Shown in pieces: positions 16,428 through 24,707 of a stretch of 49,120 bases of DNA. How positions within the stretch are numbered: position 1 is the stretch's first letter; each line of letters opens with the position of its first letter. The translations under genes were made by a program, and so were the position numbers. Origin of the DNA: a virus; the IMG/VR virus record IMGVR_UViG_3300037285_000249, positions 1-49,120 of that record; one strand, given 5' to 3'. The notes under the pieces are model-generated. The model was given only the letters and a program-made list of their open reading frames with translations. It ran no database searches and was not told the DNA's origin.

Positions 16428-17220
16428 CGCGCATCCCCTTAAATGTAGTCCTAGTTAACTTATTGTTATCATTGATTATAACAGGAATTATATCAAAGTC
16501 AACATTCAAATTGTCACACACTGCCGCCAACGCCGCCATGTCTTTGGGGAAACATGCACCACCATAGCCACGTGATTGAGCACTGACATCCAGATATTCA
16601 TCAGGCAAGCCATTGCGCTCCACAAAACCATTTTTGACTTTGTTGTAGTCTACATCAGGAAACTTTTGTGCAAGTTCGTAGAACATATTACCAAACACTA
16701 CCCGCATAGCGCCAAAACTATTGTGCATATATTTCAATGTCTCTGCCTCCGTGGGAGTCATGCGCAACAACTTCTTACAAATTTTGCCGTGGCTCCTGAA
16801 TATAACGTCACCAACATTAATGTCATCAGTGCCCACAATTAGTACATCGTTGTTAAACAAGAAGTCATAATTGGCGCTGCGCTCTTTGATAAATTCTGGT
16901 ACAAATGCGATCTGTTGACTGTTATAAAGATTGATCAACGCTTGTGTAGTGCCAGGTGCAATGGTGCTTTTAATAGCAATGACACCAGTGTAATTAATGT
17001 GTTGTAACTCGTCAACGCATTGTTCTATAATTGACGTGTCACATGCCCCGTTGGGTAACGATGGTGTGGGCACACAGATATATACAATCTCAGTATCCAG
17101 CATATCAGTTATATTGGTATGCAATTTGGTGTCATGCACCACCACGTCAAATCCCTGACGTTCGAAGCCATGTCGGGAGGCGTTGCCCACAACGCCTAAT
17201 CCGATAATTCCTATTTTCAT
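16420..17220 (-). CDS. UDP-glucose/GDP-mannose dehydrogenase family, short form
   Basis: The protein begins MKIGIIGLGVVGNASRHGFE (NAD-binding GxGxxG). It continues with VYICVPTPSLPNGACD, IAIKSTIAPGTT and LKYMHNSFGAM, where K163 and N167 fit the conserved Lys and Asn, and SRGYGGACFPKDMAAL, where C223 is the thioester-forming cysteine. These enzymes oxidise the C6 hydroxyl of a UDP- or GDP-sugar to a uronic acid using two NAD. At 266 residues it stops soon after the cysteine and lacks the usual C-terminal UDP-binding domain; family members are normally about 400-450 residues. It overlaps both neighbours. A second, full-length relative with an intein lies at 19371-21647. Confidence 0.85.
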   Translation of the reverse strand: MKIGIIGLGVVGNASRHGFERQGFDVVVHDTKLHTNITDMLDTEIVYICVPTPSLPNGACDTSIIEQCVDELQHINYTGVIAIKSTIAPGTTQALINLYNSQQIAFVPEFIKERSANYDFLFNNDVLIVGTDDINVGDVIFRSHGKICKKLLRMTPTEAETLKYMHNSFGAMRVVFGNMFYELAQKFPDVDYNKVKNGFVERNGLPDEYLDVSAQSRGYGGACFPKDMAALAAVCDNLNVDFDIIPVIINDNNKLTRTTFKGMRDE

Positions 17221-18065
17221 GATAATGTCTTTCCGATTCCATCTTTGAATGTAGTGAATTCATATTCACCAATCACTGATAATAACTTGGTTAAGTCTGG
17301 TGCGCGATGGTTAACGCTGCCAGCCATACCAGCCTCTCTAGTCAATAATGATCTATCTGCTCCAAGGTGGTCACAAATTAAATGTGCAGCTTGGTAAATG
17401 GATATATCAACGTTTGACCCTATGTGAAATATTTCGTTTTGTAGTGAATATACTTTTGTGATAATGTCAATAGCATCATCAATGTGACAAAAGCTGCGGC
17501 GTTCATCATGTCCAAATACACGGTGGTCGCCTGCCATTACTCTATTGACAAACTCTGGTATAAAGTGTAGTTGTTGATGTTTACCATATATGTTATGGAA
17601 GCGCATGATGTTATACGTGTGACCAAATTGTGCACTGTGGCCAATCACTGCGCTTTCCATTGCAATCTTAGCAGCAGCATAACTCCATCGTAAGTTGGTA
17701 ATATCATCTATTACGAGTGGCACAGTTTCAGCAGTTGGCACAGGCACAATGCCCAAGTTGACCCCACCTGCATATGCCTCACTTGTACCAGCATACACAA
17801 AATGTGCATCCGGATATCTGTCAAGTAGATTCATGGTTGGCTTGACGATACTGGCAGTTACGTCATATGGAGTAGTGTAGAAATTTGCAGTGCTGTTGAA
17901 TGCGGCCAGATGAATTACTGTGTCCACGTCAGGCAATGATGCCACAAACTCAGGGTCTGTTAGGTCCCCATTGTGTTGTGTGTTGGCATGGTCTGTTGTG
18001 ATAACTGGTAACATTTTAGCTAAGTATGAGCCGATAAATCCATCAGCCCCTGTTAATAAAATCAT
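17217..18065 (-). CDS. NAD-dependent nucleotide-sugar epimerase/dehydratase
   Basis: This 282-residue extended SDR protein opens MILLTGADGFIGSYLAKMLP. It has DTVIHLAAFNSTANF, FVYAGTSEAYAG and WSYAAAKIAMESAV, an intact YxxxK catalytic pair, and RFHNIYGKHQQLHF and DERRSFCHIDDAIDII. The fold and motifs are those of UDP-glucose 4-epimerase, UDP-glucuronate decarboxylase and dTDP-glucose dehydratase relatives; the exact reaction cannot be decided. Next to a UDP-sugar dehydrogenase gene (ATGA overlap), a UDP-glucuronate epimerase or decarboxylase would make sense, but this is inference. It is the first gene of the minus-strand operon, with a GAGG ribosome-binding site and a late-type promoter box upstream. 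Confidence 0.85.
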   Translation of the reverse strand: MILLTGADGFIGSYLAKMLPVITTDHANTQHNGDLTDPEFVASLPDVDTVIHLAAFNSTANFYTTPYDVTASIVKPTMNLLDRYPDAHFVYAGTSEAYAGGVNLGIVPVPTAETVPLVIDDITNLRWSYAAAKIAMESAVIGHSAQFGHTYNIMRFHNIYGKHQQLHFIPEFVNRVMAGDHRVFGHDERRSFCHIDDAIDIITKVYSLQNEIFHIGSNVDISIYQAAHLICDHLGADRSLLTREAGMAGSVNHRAPDLTKLLSVIGEYEFTTFKDGIGKTLS

Positions 18066-18087
18066 TGGTTAACCTCGTTGTTAATGA

Positions 18088-18104
18088 TATTTATGTGATA
18101 AATA
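18088..18104. promoter_or_regulatory. Divergent pair of T4-type late promoter boxes
   Basis: CATAAATA on the minus strand (18095-18088) and GATAAATA on the plus strand (18097-18104) lie back to back between divergent genes. T4 geometry places the minus start near 18082, ahead of a GAGG site and the ATG at 18065. On the plus strand it places the start at about 18110, the A of the ATG, implying a leaderless message. Confidence 0.55.
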
Positions 18105-18109
18105 TACGT

Positions 18110-19342
18110 ATGAAATTATTACCTTTGTATTTTGAAAACGAACATAACCACGTAAACGGCCTAAGTGACGATATGATACGACGTGTATCAGAATCTACCA
18201 ATAATGACAGCGATGTTATTACTGACCCTAAGAACATATTCCAAGAACCATTTTCACGAACAAAAAATATATGCTGGAGACAGCCAACGGGTGATGAAAA
18301 TTATTTTTATCCAGTGTCATGCGTGTTCCCTTTGGAACAATATGGAAACTATAATAGAAACACAGGATATTCGTTTGTGAATATTCCATCACATGTAGTT
18401 GATGATTGTCGCGCCGGGAAGGCAGCGGTGTTATTGTATGAGACATGGGAAGGTAATTCATGGTATGAATATATGGAAATGATAACACATATCTGTCTGA
18501 GAAACGACTACCTCCGCCCACATCATTTTATTGTATTGTCAGGAAATATGAATATGCCGCGCGACATACCGTACAAGCACGTAGCTGTAACTTGGCTACA
18601 AACCATATTACAAGACAACTTGAATTTTGAAGGCACACGACAAAGCATCCTGGACACCACTATTCGTAAGGATAAGTTCTTATGCATGAACCGCCGCCCT
18701 GCTCCACATCGCCTGGCATTATTATATCACCTATGGGAATACCGGGATCAAGGCTCCATGAGTTTTGCAGTCTGGGAAGACCTCATGCCTAGATTATACT
18801 CAGAGACACATGAAATATTTGAACTTTCAGATCAGGAAAAATTAACTGACATTAAACTCCAACTACCTATTATACTAGATGACGGAGTAGATGTTGCCAC
18901 CAATCCCGTGAGGGATAGCAGCAACCAAAAGTTTATGGATTCACACTTGCACATCGTAGCAGAAACATATTATGCCTGTGCAGACAGAGAAAATAATATG
19001 TTTTTCTCCGAAAAGATGTTTAAGCCTATGCAATATCTACAGCCGTTTGTGGTGTTAAATTATCCATATAGTTTAAAGGAATTACAGCGGCAGGGATACC
19101 AGACATTTGATAGATGGTTCGACGAAAGTTACGACACTCAGCTGGATTTAAATCAAAGGGCAATTGAAGTCGCACAAGTTGTCAGGGATTTTTGTGACCA
19201 GTCACCGCAAACTATTGCAGCACAACATAAAGAAATGTTGCCGGTATTGGAACACAACTATCATCACCGAATCGCCATGGCCGCTGCAATGGACGAACAT
19301 ATTTATGACCTGTTACACACTGCATTTAATACACCATTGTAA
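18110..19342 (+). CDS. Glycosyltransferase-like protein (paralogue of 10339-11583)
   Basis: I chose the ATG at 18110; an in-frame TTG 45 bases upstream lies in the promoter region. The 410-residue protein contains FLCMNRRPAPHRLALLYHL, a phrase found in fucosyltransferase/exostosin-like phage proteins. It then has NMFFSEKMFKPMQYLQPFVV, LNYPYSLKELQRQGYQTFD and RWFDESYDTQLDL. The EK(x)nKP segment corresponds to the donor-binding part of such enzymes. It faces the sugar-nucleotide operon from the other side of a shared promoter region, which supports a role in transferring the sugar made there. Donor and acceptor are unknown. No ribosome-binding site is evident. Confidence 0.55.
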   Translation: MKLLPLYFENEHNHVNGLSDDMIRRVSESTNNDSDVITDPKNIFQEPFSRTKNICWRQPTGDENYFYPVSCVFPLEQYGNYNRNTGYSFVNIPSHVVDDCRAGKAAVLLYETWEGNSWYEYMEMITHICLRNDYLRPHHFIVLSGNMNMPRDIPYKHVAVTWLQTILQDNLNFEGTRQSILDTTIRKDKFLCMNRRPAPHRLALLYHLWEYRDQGSMSFAVWEDLMPRLYSETHEIFELSDQEKLTDIKLQLPIILDDGVDVATNPVRDSSNQKFMDSHLHIVAETYYACADRENNMFFSEKMFKPMQYLQPFVVLNYPYSLKELQRQGYQTFDRWFDESYDTQLDLNQRAIEVAQVVRDFCDQSPQTIAAQHKEMLPVLEHNYHHRIAMAAAMDEHIYDLLHTAFNTPL

Positions 19343-19370
19343 ATTACGTATTATAAAATTTTGTTGAACA

Positions 19371-21647
19371 TTATATTCTCGTGTTACCATAATGGATCAC
19401 TGTGACGTCGGCATTCTCATATGTACGCCATGGATCAACCACAATGCTGCCATCAGGAATGGCACAGTACATTGGCTGTGGGTTATCGCCACCCAAATAT
19501 TTGTATGTGGTGCTTGCATCATGTGCAAGCAAAAACACACTGGGCATAATGGGATTGTAATGATCGCCCGTCAATGGGTCAGCGTACATGGGAATTACTC
19601 CTAACTCTTCACAAAAATGTCCGACTAATAAACTATAGCTACCATCTTCATAGGCTACGCCAGGTTTGTATGCCTTACCATGAATTACAATCTGCATGCC
19701 ATTGAGTTGTGCTTCTGATACCAACCGCTTGGCAATATTTTTAGCTTGCACGTCACGTGCATTCATAATAGCATCAAACATGTCATACCCTAAGTCCAGC
19801 TTTTCAGCCATGTGTCGCAGCGCAATGTTATCACGTGGGTGACATCCGCCACCATCGCCCATACCAGCTTTCATGTATTGTGGACCAGTGATGCGCATGT
19901 TTGACTTTGCCAATGCATCTGTCACCACATCAACATTGATATTGCCTTGTGCCTGTGCCACATCTTGTATCATATTGACAATGCCAATTTTTGCACTAAT
20001 GAACGTGTTTCCTTGCCACGTGCATTTTCCGTTACGTCTAGTCATAAACACATGATATTTTGGCAACATAGCGCAATACACTTGACCTGAATAATTTATC
20101 CTGTCAAATTTTAAACCTACAGAAGAAGATTTCTGATAGTTCGACGTATTGCCAACTAACTCATAAATTAAGTGGCATGGCTTATTTGATAATTCAGATT
20201 CAGTTGTTCTATAGCTTGGGAAACGACCAATTTTGATAATAAGTTCTCCTAAATCAGCCGCCATTTGGTCAGAACTAGAAGCATAATACTTATAACGTCT
20301 GTCATTTTCAACAGTCCCATTAAATCTGGTAGTCCCCATTGCACTACCGTCTGCTAAATTGTATATATCTAAAAACAATCGAATCATATCTGTGCCTAAT
20401 GTTTTAATAGTTTCAGGAATAAACTTATCAAAAGATTTACCGTATATTGACAGTTCTTGGGCCAACTCTTTCCACAATAATGACATTCCTGCCTTACCTT
20501 CACACAGTTTATTGTTACCAGGATATAGCGAATGTATAACAGTAAATACTTCATTAATCATTTCGTATTTGTCAGCGTTTACATCACGATCTTGACTAAT
20601 AATAATTCTGCCAGAACTACAGCACCCTTCACTTAAATACCATGCCATAAATTGGACATATATAGCAGTTGGTATTTCTATCCCTGCAAGTGCAATAGTA
20701 TTTGGTGAATCGTTATGCCATTCAGTTGACCTTTGAAATACAAATCCAGATCGCTTGACAACATCTTCTGCGGCCATTAGGCCCCAAGAATATCCCCATT
20801 GGTTACCGTCTAATTGCGGTGATCTGTACGAAGTTTGTTTGCCCATAAACATATTATGATTGGGCGTAACAAGTATATCGTCCTTGCTACTGTGGAAGTG
20901 AATCATCTCCCCATCCCACAATCTTGATACCCATTTATTGGGTTTGACCCACTCAGGTATCATCGTTTCTGGATTTAATGCAAGCACTTCATCATCATGC
21001 CCAGCATCACTAAAATTCTTCCAGCCATTGTCAGTTAACACTTCAGTGTCTGCTGAATAACAATTATAAAATACTTTGATACATTCACATTCATCCCATG
21101 TACCAATTTCATAACGTGGATCATTCTGCATAATAGTTCGATAAAAGTCAACCAACTGTCGGGCGTCACCAGTTTGTGACCCATCTTCTGTGCCAATCAT
21201 AACCATCTCTGGATTAACCATGTCCCATGCTACACTGCCCATGGCAATCAGGTATGGGTTGTAAATGAATCTGGTGTTGGTAACAAGAGGGATAAATTCT
21301 CTGCGAGTGGTACCTGGCAATACTGTGCTGATCAATACCAGCAATTGGTCGCGGGTCATATGCTTATCAGCTTCTGTCATTACTGCCTTGACAATATCAT
21401 AATTGAAGTCTTTGGGCGCAAGGTGTGCAGTTGGGGCGCGGCCATCATACTCTGGGTCATGTGGTGTTGGCACTGCAATGAACACAATGTCTTTATCCTG
21501 AACACAATCTTTAATAGTGTCAACCACTGTGATTATATCTGATTCACGTGGTGCAACATCATAACCTGTGACTGTGTGTCCACCTTGTGCCATGGCTTCT
21601 GCACATGGCATTCCTAATTTTCCAATTCCAATAAATCCAATTCTCAT
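19371..21647 (-). CDS. UDP-glucose/GDP-mannose dehydrogenase interrupted by an intein
   Basis: The 758-residue precursor splits into N-extein 1-195, intein 196-547 and C-extein 548-758, leaving a 406-residue host enzyme of normal size. The N-extein has MRIGFIGIGKLGMPCAEAMA, FIAVPTPHDPEYDG and LISTVLPGTT. After splicing, ECIKVFYN joins TFISAKIG, restoring the conserved K-x3-N helix. The C-extein carries MGDGGGCHPRDNIAL with catalytic C602, and VIHGKAYKPGVAYEDGS of the C-terminal domain. The reaction would be NAD-dependent oxidation of a UDP- or GDP-sugar to its uronic acid. The intein lies within the active-site helix, so the enzyme should be inactive until splicing. Confidence 0.9.
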   Translation of the reverse strand: MRIGFIGIGKLGMPCAEAMAQGGHTVTGYDVAPRESDIITVVDTIKDCVQDKDIVFIAVPTPHDPEYDGRAPTAHLAPKDFNYDIVKAVMTEADKHMTRDQLLVLISTVLPGTTRREFIPLVTNTRFIYNPYLIAMGSVAWDMVNPEMVMIGTEDGSQTGDARQLVDFYRTIMQNDPRYEIGTWDECECIKVFYNCYSADTEVLTDNGWKNFSDAGHDDEVLALNPETMIPEWVKPNKWVSRLWDGEMIHFHSSKDDILVTPNHNMFMGKQTSYRSPQLDGNQWGYSWGLMAAEDVVKRSGFVFQRSTEWHNDSPNTIALAGIEIPTAIYVQFMAWYLSEGCCSSGRIIISQDRDVNADKYEMINEVFTVIHSLYPGNNKLCEGKAGMSLLWKELAQELSIYGKSFDKFIPETIKTLGTDMIRLFLDIYNLADGSAMGTTRFNGTVENDRRYKYYASSSDQMAADLGELIIKIGRFPSYRTTESELSNKPCHLIYELVGNTSNYQKSSSVGLKFDRINYSGQVYCAMLPKYHVFMTRRNGKCTWQGNTFISAKIGIVNMIQDVAQAQGNINVDVVTDALAKSNMRITGPQYMKAGMGDGGGCHPRDNIALRHMAEKLDLGYDMFDAIMNARDVQAKNIAKRLVSEAQLNGMQIVIHGKAYKPGVAYEDGSYSLLVGHFCEELGVIPMYADPLTGDHYNPIMPSVFLLAHDASTTYKYLGGDNPQPMYCAIPDGSIVVDPWRTYENADVTVIHYGNTRI
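20007..21062 (-). mobile_element. Large intein with LAGLIDADG-type endonuclease domain
   Basis: The intein is 352 residues, from C196 to N547 of the precursor, followed by Thr as +1 residue. Block A is CYSADTEVLTDNGW. Block B is ILVTPNHNMFMG, with the TxxH pair. Endonuclease motifs are FMAWYLSEGC (about 333) and LFLDIYNLADGSA (about 424). Block F/G is VYCAMLPKYHVFMTRRNG, ending WQGN. The residue before the terminal Asn is Gly instead of the usual His. Both endonuclease motifs keep an acidic residue (E340, D433), so the homing activity may be intact. Confidence 0.92.
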
Positions 21648-22363
21648 TGAGTTTCCTTTGTGTTTGTGGTAATAAAAATTGCTACTTTATCTTTGAGATA
21701 AGCCGCGTATAGTTCAGTGCCCTTGCGGTTTGGATGCACCCCTAAGAATAATGGGGTATGATACTTTGCTAGTGCATCCCAGATGGCAAATTGTGTGTCC
21801 ATGGCGTTTAGCACTGCGTCTGATACTTTGCTATTTACGAATAATATATTCCTAAAAATTCTATGTGCAACATCAACCCCCCATCCAGTTATAGGTTGCT
21901 GGATGGAATGATCAGATAAAAATTGCTGCCAACTTGAATCTATAATAGTTAAATTATCAAAGCCCAACACCTGTGTATCTGTGATGTCTGTGTGACCACC
22001 AATTAATCCCACAGGACGTCCTAGTTGATTTAACTGTGTTAGTGTGTCATGCATTAGTATGCGACGGTACCCTTCAACGTCATCACACTGTAAAAACTCT
22101 TCACAGGCTGCACTGTCACATTTACTCCGATTAATGTCTATATCCATTAGTGGCTCTGCTAATACCATTATAATAGGCAAGCTACCTCTATAATCTTTAA
22201 TTCTAGTTATACTGGCGCAATTGTTACACCCACGAGCACTTATATCATGGAATGAGATTTTCCATTCCATTGATAAATTAGTAAAATCAAGTTCAGTGCC
22301 TTCTATGGTATCATAACTTCGCGCCGCCCAACTTGGGCCAGCGTATATATATTTAGGTATCAT
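21644..22363 (-). CDS. SGNH-hydrolase-like protein
   Basis: The 239-residue protein opens with IYAGPSWAARSYD, resembling block I (GxS) of SGNH hydrolases. It has LPIIMVLAEPLMDI and PVGLIGGHTDIT in the middle, and near the end FLGVHPNRKGTELYAAYL, which fits block V with its histidine. Such enzymes usually remove or transfer acetyl groups on sugars or lipids. The motifs are weaker than in the neighbouring gene, so I call it SGNH-like only. It overlaps the dehydrogenase gene by 4 bases and the upstream SGNH gene by 11, placing all three in one transcript. Confidence 0.55.
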   Translation of the reverse strand: MIPKYIYAGPSWAARSYDTIEGTELDFTNLSMEWKISFHDISARGCNNCASITRIKDYRGSLPIIMVLAEPLMDIDINRSKCDSAACEEFLQCDDVEGYRRILMHDTLTQLNQLGRPVGLIGGHTDITDTQVLGFDNLTIIDSSWQQFLSDHSIQQPITGWGVDVAHRIFRNILFVNSKVSDAVLNAMDTQFAIWDALAKYHTPLFLGVHPNRKGTELYAAYLKDKVAIFITTNTKETQ

Positions 22364-23015
22364 TGAATTCTTTCACACAAAGTTGATGTAATTGCTCCGC
22401 CACATATTTATGCCCAGTGTTATTCATATGACCTAAATTGGTTGGTGATTGTGGATGATCTAGTCCAATTAACATTTCACGAGTATAGTTGTATTCAGGA
22501 AAATTAAAATGATTCTCATTATGTAGTTCGCGACCATAAGACATTGCCTTTACAAATATAGTAGGAATCTTATGCACATACAACATATTTTGGAAATTAA
22601 AATTAAATACTGACGCCTTTTCATGTGCATACTCTGGCAACATATGCTGCTCAATATAAATTTTTAGGAATTCTGAATCATTGGATGATTGTGAAAGCGC
22701 TGTATTGTATTTAATCCGTAATAAATGACCACCATGTGTATATGGTTCATAACCATTATCAACTGTGCCTCGATGCTCACTCCAAATTTCATCACGTGTG
22801 ATTTCTGTGTATTGAATAACTAATATGTCATCACTAGTGATGACACCATTCATTACAGCATTAGTCACAACTCGCCATATTCTAGTATTGCTACCAGCAC
22901 TAGCAGCTTGATGAATATATTCAGCATTTAAATGTTTGGCAAGGTGATCACCATATGCTAAATTATTGCTGGGGCGATCACTAAAACTGCATCCCGCTAC
23001 CATTAACTTTGTCAT
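22353..23015 (-). CDS. SGNH-hydrolase-type esterase
   Basis: I placed the start at the ATG 23015, eight bases after AAGGG; a longer frame upstream would run through the promoter. The 220-residue protein has block I KLMVAGCSFSDRPSNN (Ser nucleophile in GCSFS), block II AASAGSNTRIW (conserved Gly), block III ILVIQYTEITRDE, where a Thr-Glu replaces the usual GxND, and block V LGHMNNTGHKYVAEQL with the general-base His. GCSFS-type SGNH proteins are common in modification clusters of marine T4-like phages. The likely role is O-deacylation or O-acyl transfer on a glycan; the substrate is unknown. Confidence 0.7.
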   Translation of the reverse strand: MTKLMVAGCSFSDRPSNNLAYGDHLAKHLNAEYIHQAASAGSNTRIWRVVTNAVMNGVITSDDILVIQYTEITRDEIWSEHRGTVDNGYEPYTHGGHLLRIKYNTALSQSSNDSEFLKIYIEQHMLPEYAHEKASVFNFNFQNMLYVHKIPTIFVKAMSYGRELHNENHFNFPEYNYTREMLIGLDHPQSPTNLGHMNNTGHKYVAEQLHQLCVKEFNDT

Positions 23016-23027
23016 ACTTTTATCCCT

Positions 23028-23049
23028 TATAAATACGTATATATTTATC
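23028..23049. promoter_or_regulatory. Divergent T4-type late promoters
   Basis: TATAAATA at 23028-23035 (+) exactly matches the T4 late box; transcription would start near 23041 with a 21-base leader carrying AAGGA. On the minus strand GATAAATA (23049-23042) would start near 23036 for the SGNH gene. The intergenic region is close to palindromic and serves both directions. Confidence 0.75.
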
Positions 23050-23061
23050 AAGGATAAAACA

Positions 23062-24552
23062 ATGATTAAATGGGGAATTTCTGCACAAAGTCACGACGCA
23101 GCACTGGCAGTAATGGTGGATGACCAATTGGTTTACGCCAGCCACGGTGAACGATACAGTCGTGTAAAAAATGACCGAGACTTGCATCCAGATCAAATTA
23201 CTGAGGCACTGCAATACGGTGAGCCTGACCGGTTGTTTTATTACGAACGACCACTGATGAAGAAGTGGCGGCAATTGTGTGCTGGCCAATATGACTTATT
23301 ACTCAAGCAAGGGCCAAGATCATACATGCGTGAGTTTGGCATTCGCGCACCCATGACAATGACTGATCACCACCACAGTCATGCAGCTTATGGATATTAC
23401 ACCAGTCCGTATGATTATGCTGATGTATTGGTGATTGACAGCATTGGCGAATTTACAACAACATCACTTTGGCAGGGCGAAGGTGATAAATTAACAAAGA
23501 TTAAAACACAATCATATCCTGATAGCATAGGCCTATGGTACAGCGCAATGACACAACGATTGGGACTCAAGCCACAAGAGCATGAATACATATTAATGGG
23601 CATGGCTGCTTATGGCGACCCAAAAAAATATAAAGCAGAAATACTCCAAGATTTTTTCGTACAGTTACCAAGTGAACACACCTTTGATGTCACGTTTACA
23701 CATAACCTACATCGCGGATGTCAGTGGTGGCGCCCAGATTTAAACACTGTGCAAGACTTCACAGACATCGCCGCAGCCGTGCAGGAAATTTATGTGGATA
23801 TATTCAGGCAATTGTTGATTTACATCCGGCGTGGTAGCATGAGTTCAAATTTGGTTGTAGTTGGCGGATGCGCTCTTAATTGCGTGGCCAACACGCATGC
23901 GTTTGCATATTACCAGAATGTGTGGATACCTGCAAACCCTGGCGATGCTGGTTCAAGTGTGGGGGCCATATTGGCAAATAATCCACAGCACATTGGTATG
24001 CCCACAGCCAACCTGGGCACAGATATTCCCGGTGACTATCCAGTGGATGACATCATTCAGGATCTATTAACCACTGGCGTGAGTGCCGTGGCGGCTGGAC
24101 GTGCGGAATTTGGACCACGGGCACTGGGCAATAGAAGCATACTTGCTGATCCCAGAATCATCGGTGTAAAAGATAAAGTCAACGCACTCAAGCATCGTGA
24201 AGAATTTAGACCGTTCGCACCAGCAGTGTTGCGTTCACATGCCCACAAGTATTTTACCACACCCATCATACAACCAGGATTGAATTCACCATTCATGCAA
24301 TATGCGTGGCCATGTATTGCGCCGGATAAGTTTCCGGGCATTGTGCATGTGGACAACACCAGCCGTGTTCAAACTGTGGCCAATGATAACTCAGGATTCC
24401 GACGTCTGTTGGACGCATGGTACGCAAAAACTGGTTGCCCCATGTTGCTGAACACCAGTTTGAATATCAAAGGAGAACCTTTGGTAAATACCAGAGAAGA
24501 CGCTGAACGCTGGAGCCAGCAGTATGGCGTACAAGTGAGGACACCCCAATGA
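23062..24552 (+). CDS. Carbamoyltransferase (NodU/CmcH family)
   Basis: The ATG at 23062 follows AAGGA and gives 496 residues. The N-terminal ASKHA-like domain starts MIKWGISAQSHDAALAVM, with ASHGERYSRVKND and MTDHHHSHAAYGYY, whose histidines bind metal. LVIDSIGEFTTTSLW and NLVVVGGCALNCVANTHAF follow. The C-terminal domain has GRAEFGPRALGNRSILADPR, FRPFAPAVL and LLNTSLNIKGEPLVN. Family members move a carbamoyl group from carbamoyl phosphate, through carbamoyl-AMP, to a hydroxyl on a sugar, antibiotic or nucleoside. All family motifs I know are present, so activity is likely. A carbamoylated glycan is the simplest guess from context; a nucleoside acceptor is possible. Confidence 0.92.
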   Translation: MIKWGISAQSHDAALAVMVDDQLVYASHGERYSRVKNDRDLHPDQITEALQYGEPDRLFYYERPLMKKWRQLCAGQYDLLLKQGPRSYMREFGIRAPMTMTDHHHSHAAYGYYTSPYDYADVLVIDSIGEFTTTSLWQGEGDKLTKIKTQSYPDSIGLWYSAMTQRLGLKPQEHEYILMGMAAYGDPKKYKAEILQDFFVQLPSEHTFDVTFTHNLHRGCQWWRPDLNTVQDFTDIAAAVQEIYVDIFRQLLIYIRRGSMSSNLVVVGGCALNCVANTHAFAYYQNVWIPANPGDAGSSVGAILANNPQHIGMPTANLGTDIPGDYPVDDIIQDLLTTGVSAVAAGRAEFGPRALGNRSILADPRIIGVKDKVNALKHREEFRPFAPAVLRSHAHKYFTTPIIQPGLNSPFMQYAWPCIAPDKFPGIVHVDNTSRVQTVANDNSGFRRLLDAWYAKTGCPMLLNTSLNIKGEPLVNTREDAERWSQQYGVQVRTPQ

Positions 24553-24650
24553 AATATATCCGAGATTGGATAGCCAATATTCGCCGTAGACGTGAACGCA
24601 AACTTCGTATAAAGAAACTACGTGAGCGTGATCCGTTCATCTACAAATAA
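24549..24650 (+). CDS. Small basic protein
   Basis: A 33-residue ORF begins at an ATGA overlap with the carbamoyltransferase and ends RERDPFIYK. It is very basic, with ANIRRRRERKLRIKKLRERD as a single predicted helix. Short Arg/Lys-rich proteins ending in DPFIYK are, as I recall, found in T4-like phages of cyanobacteria, with no known function. Nucleic-acid binding is possible from charge alone. The coupled start and the distinctive end make it probably real. Confidence 0.55.
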   Translation: MKYIRDWIANIRRRRERKLRIKKLRERDPFIYK

Positions 24651-24653
24651 CCA

Positions 24654-24682
24654 TTGACACTTTTGGTTGTATATAGTATGAT
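24654..24682 (+). promoter_or_regulatory. Sigma70-type promoter
   Basis: TTGACA (24654-24659) and TATGAT (24677-24682) are spaced by 17 bases. The next gene starts 26 bases downstream with AAAGGAG before its ATG. This second near-consensus host-type promoter would drive the small genes and the long plus-strand run that follows. Confidence 0.75.
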
Positions 24683-24707
24683 GTATGGGTAACAAAGGAG
24701 ACTATCA

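Noticed and set aside
19343-19370. Transcription terminator between convergent genes
   Set aside because: The 28-base gap is AT-rich but contains no stable stem with a U-tract.
22405-22412. CATAAATA on the minus strand upstream of the gene at 22363
   Set aside because: It lies inside the coding sequence of the upstream SGNH gene, which already shares a transcript by overlap; it could be chance in AT-rich sequence.
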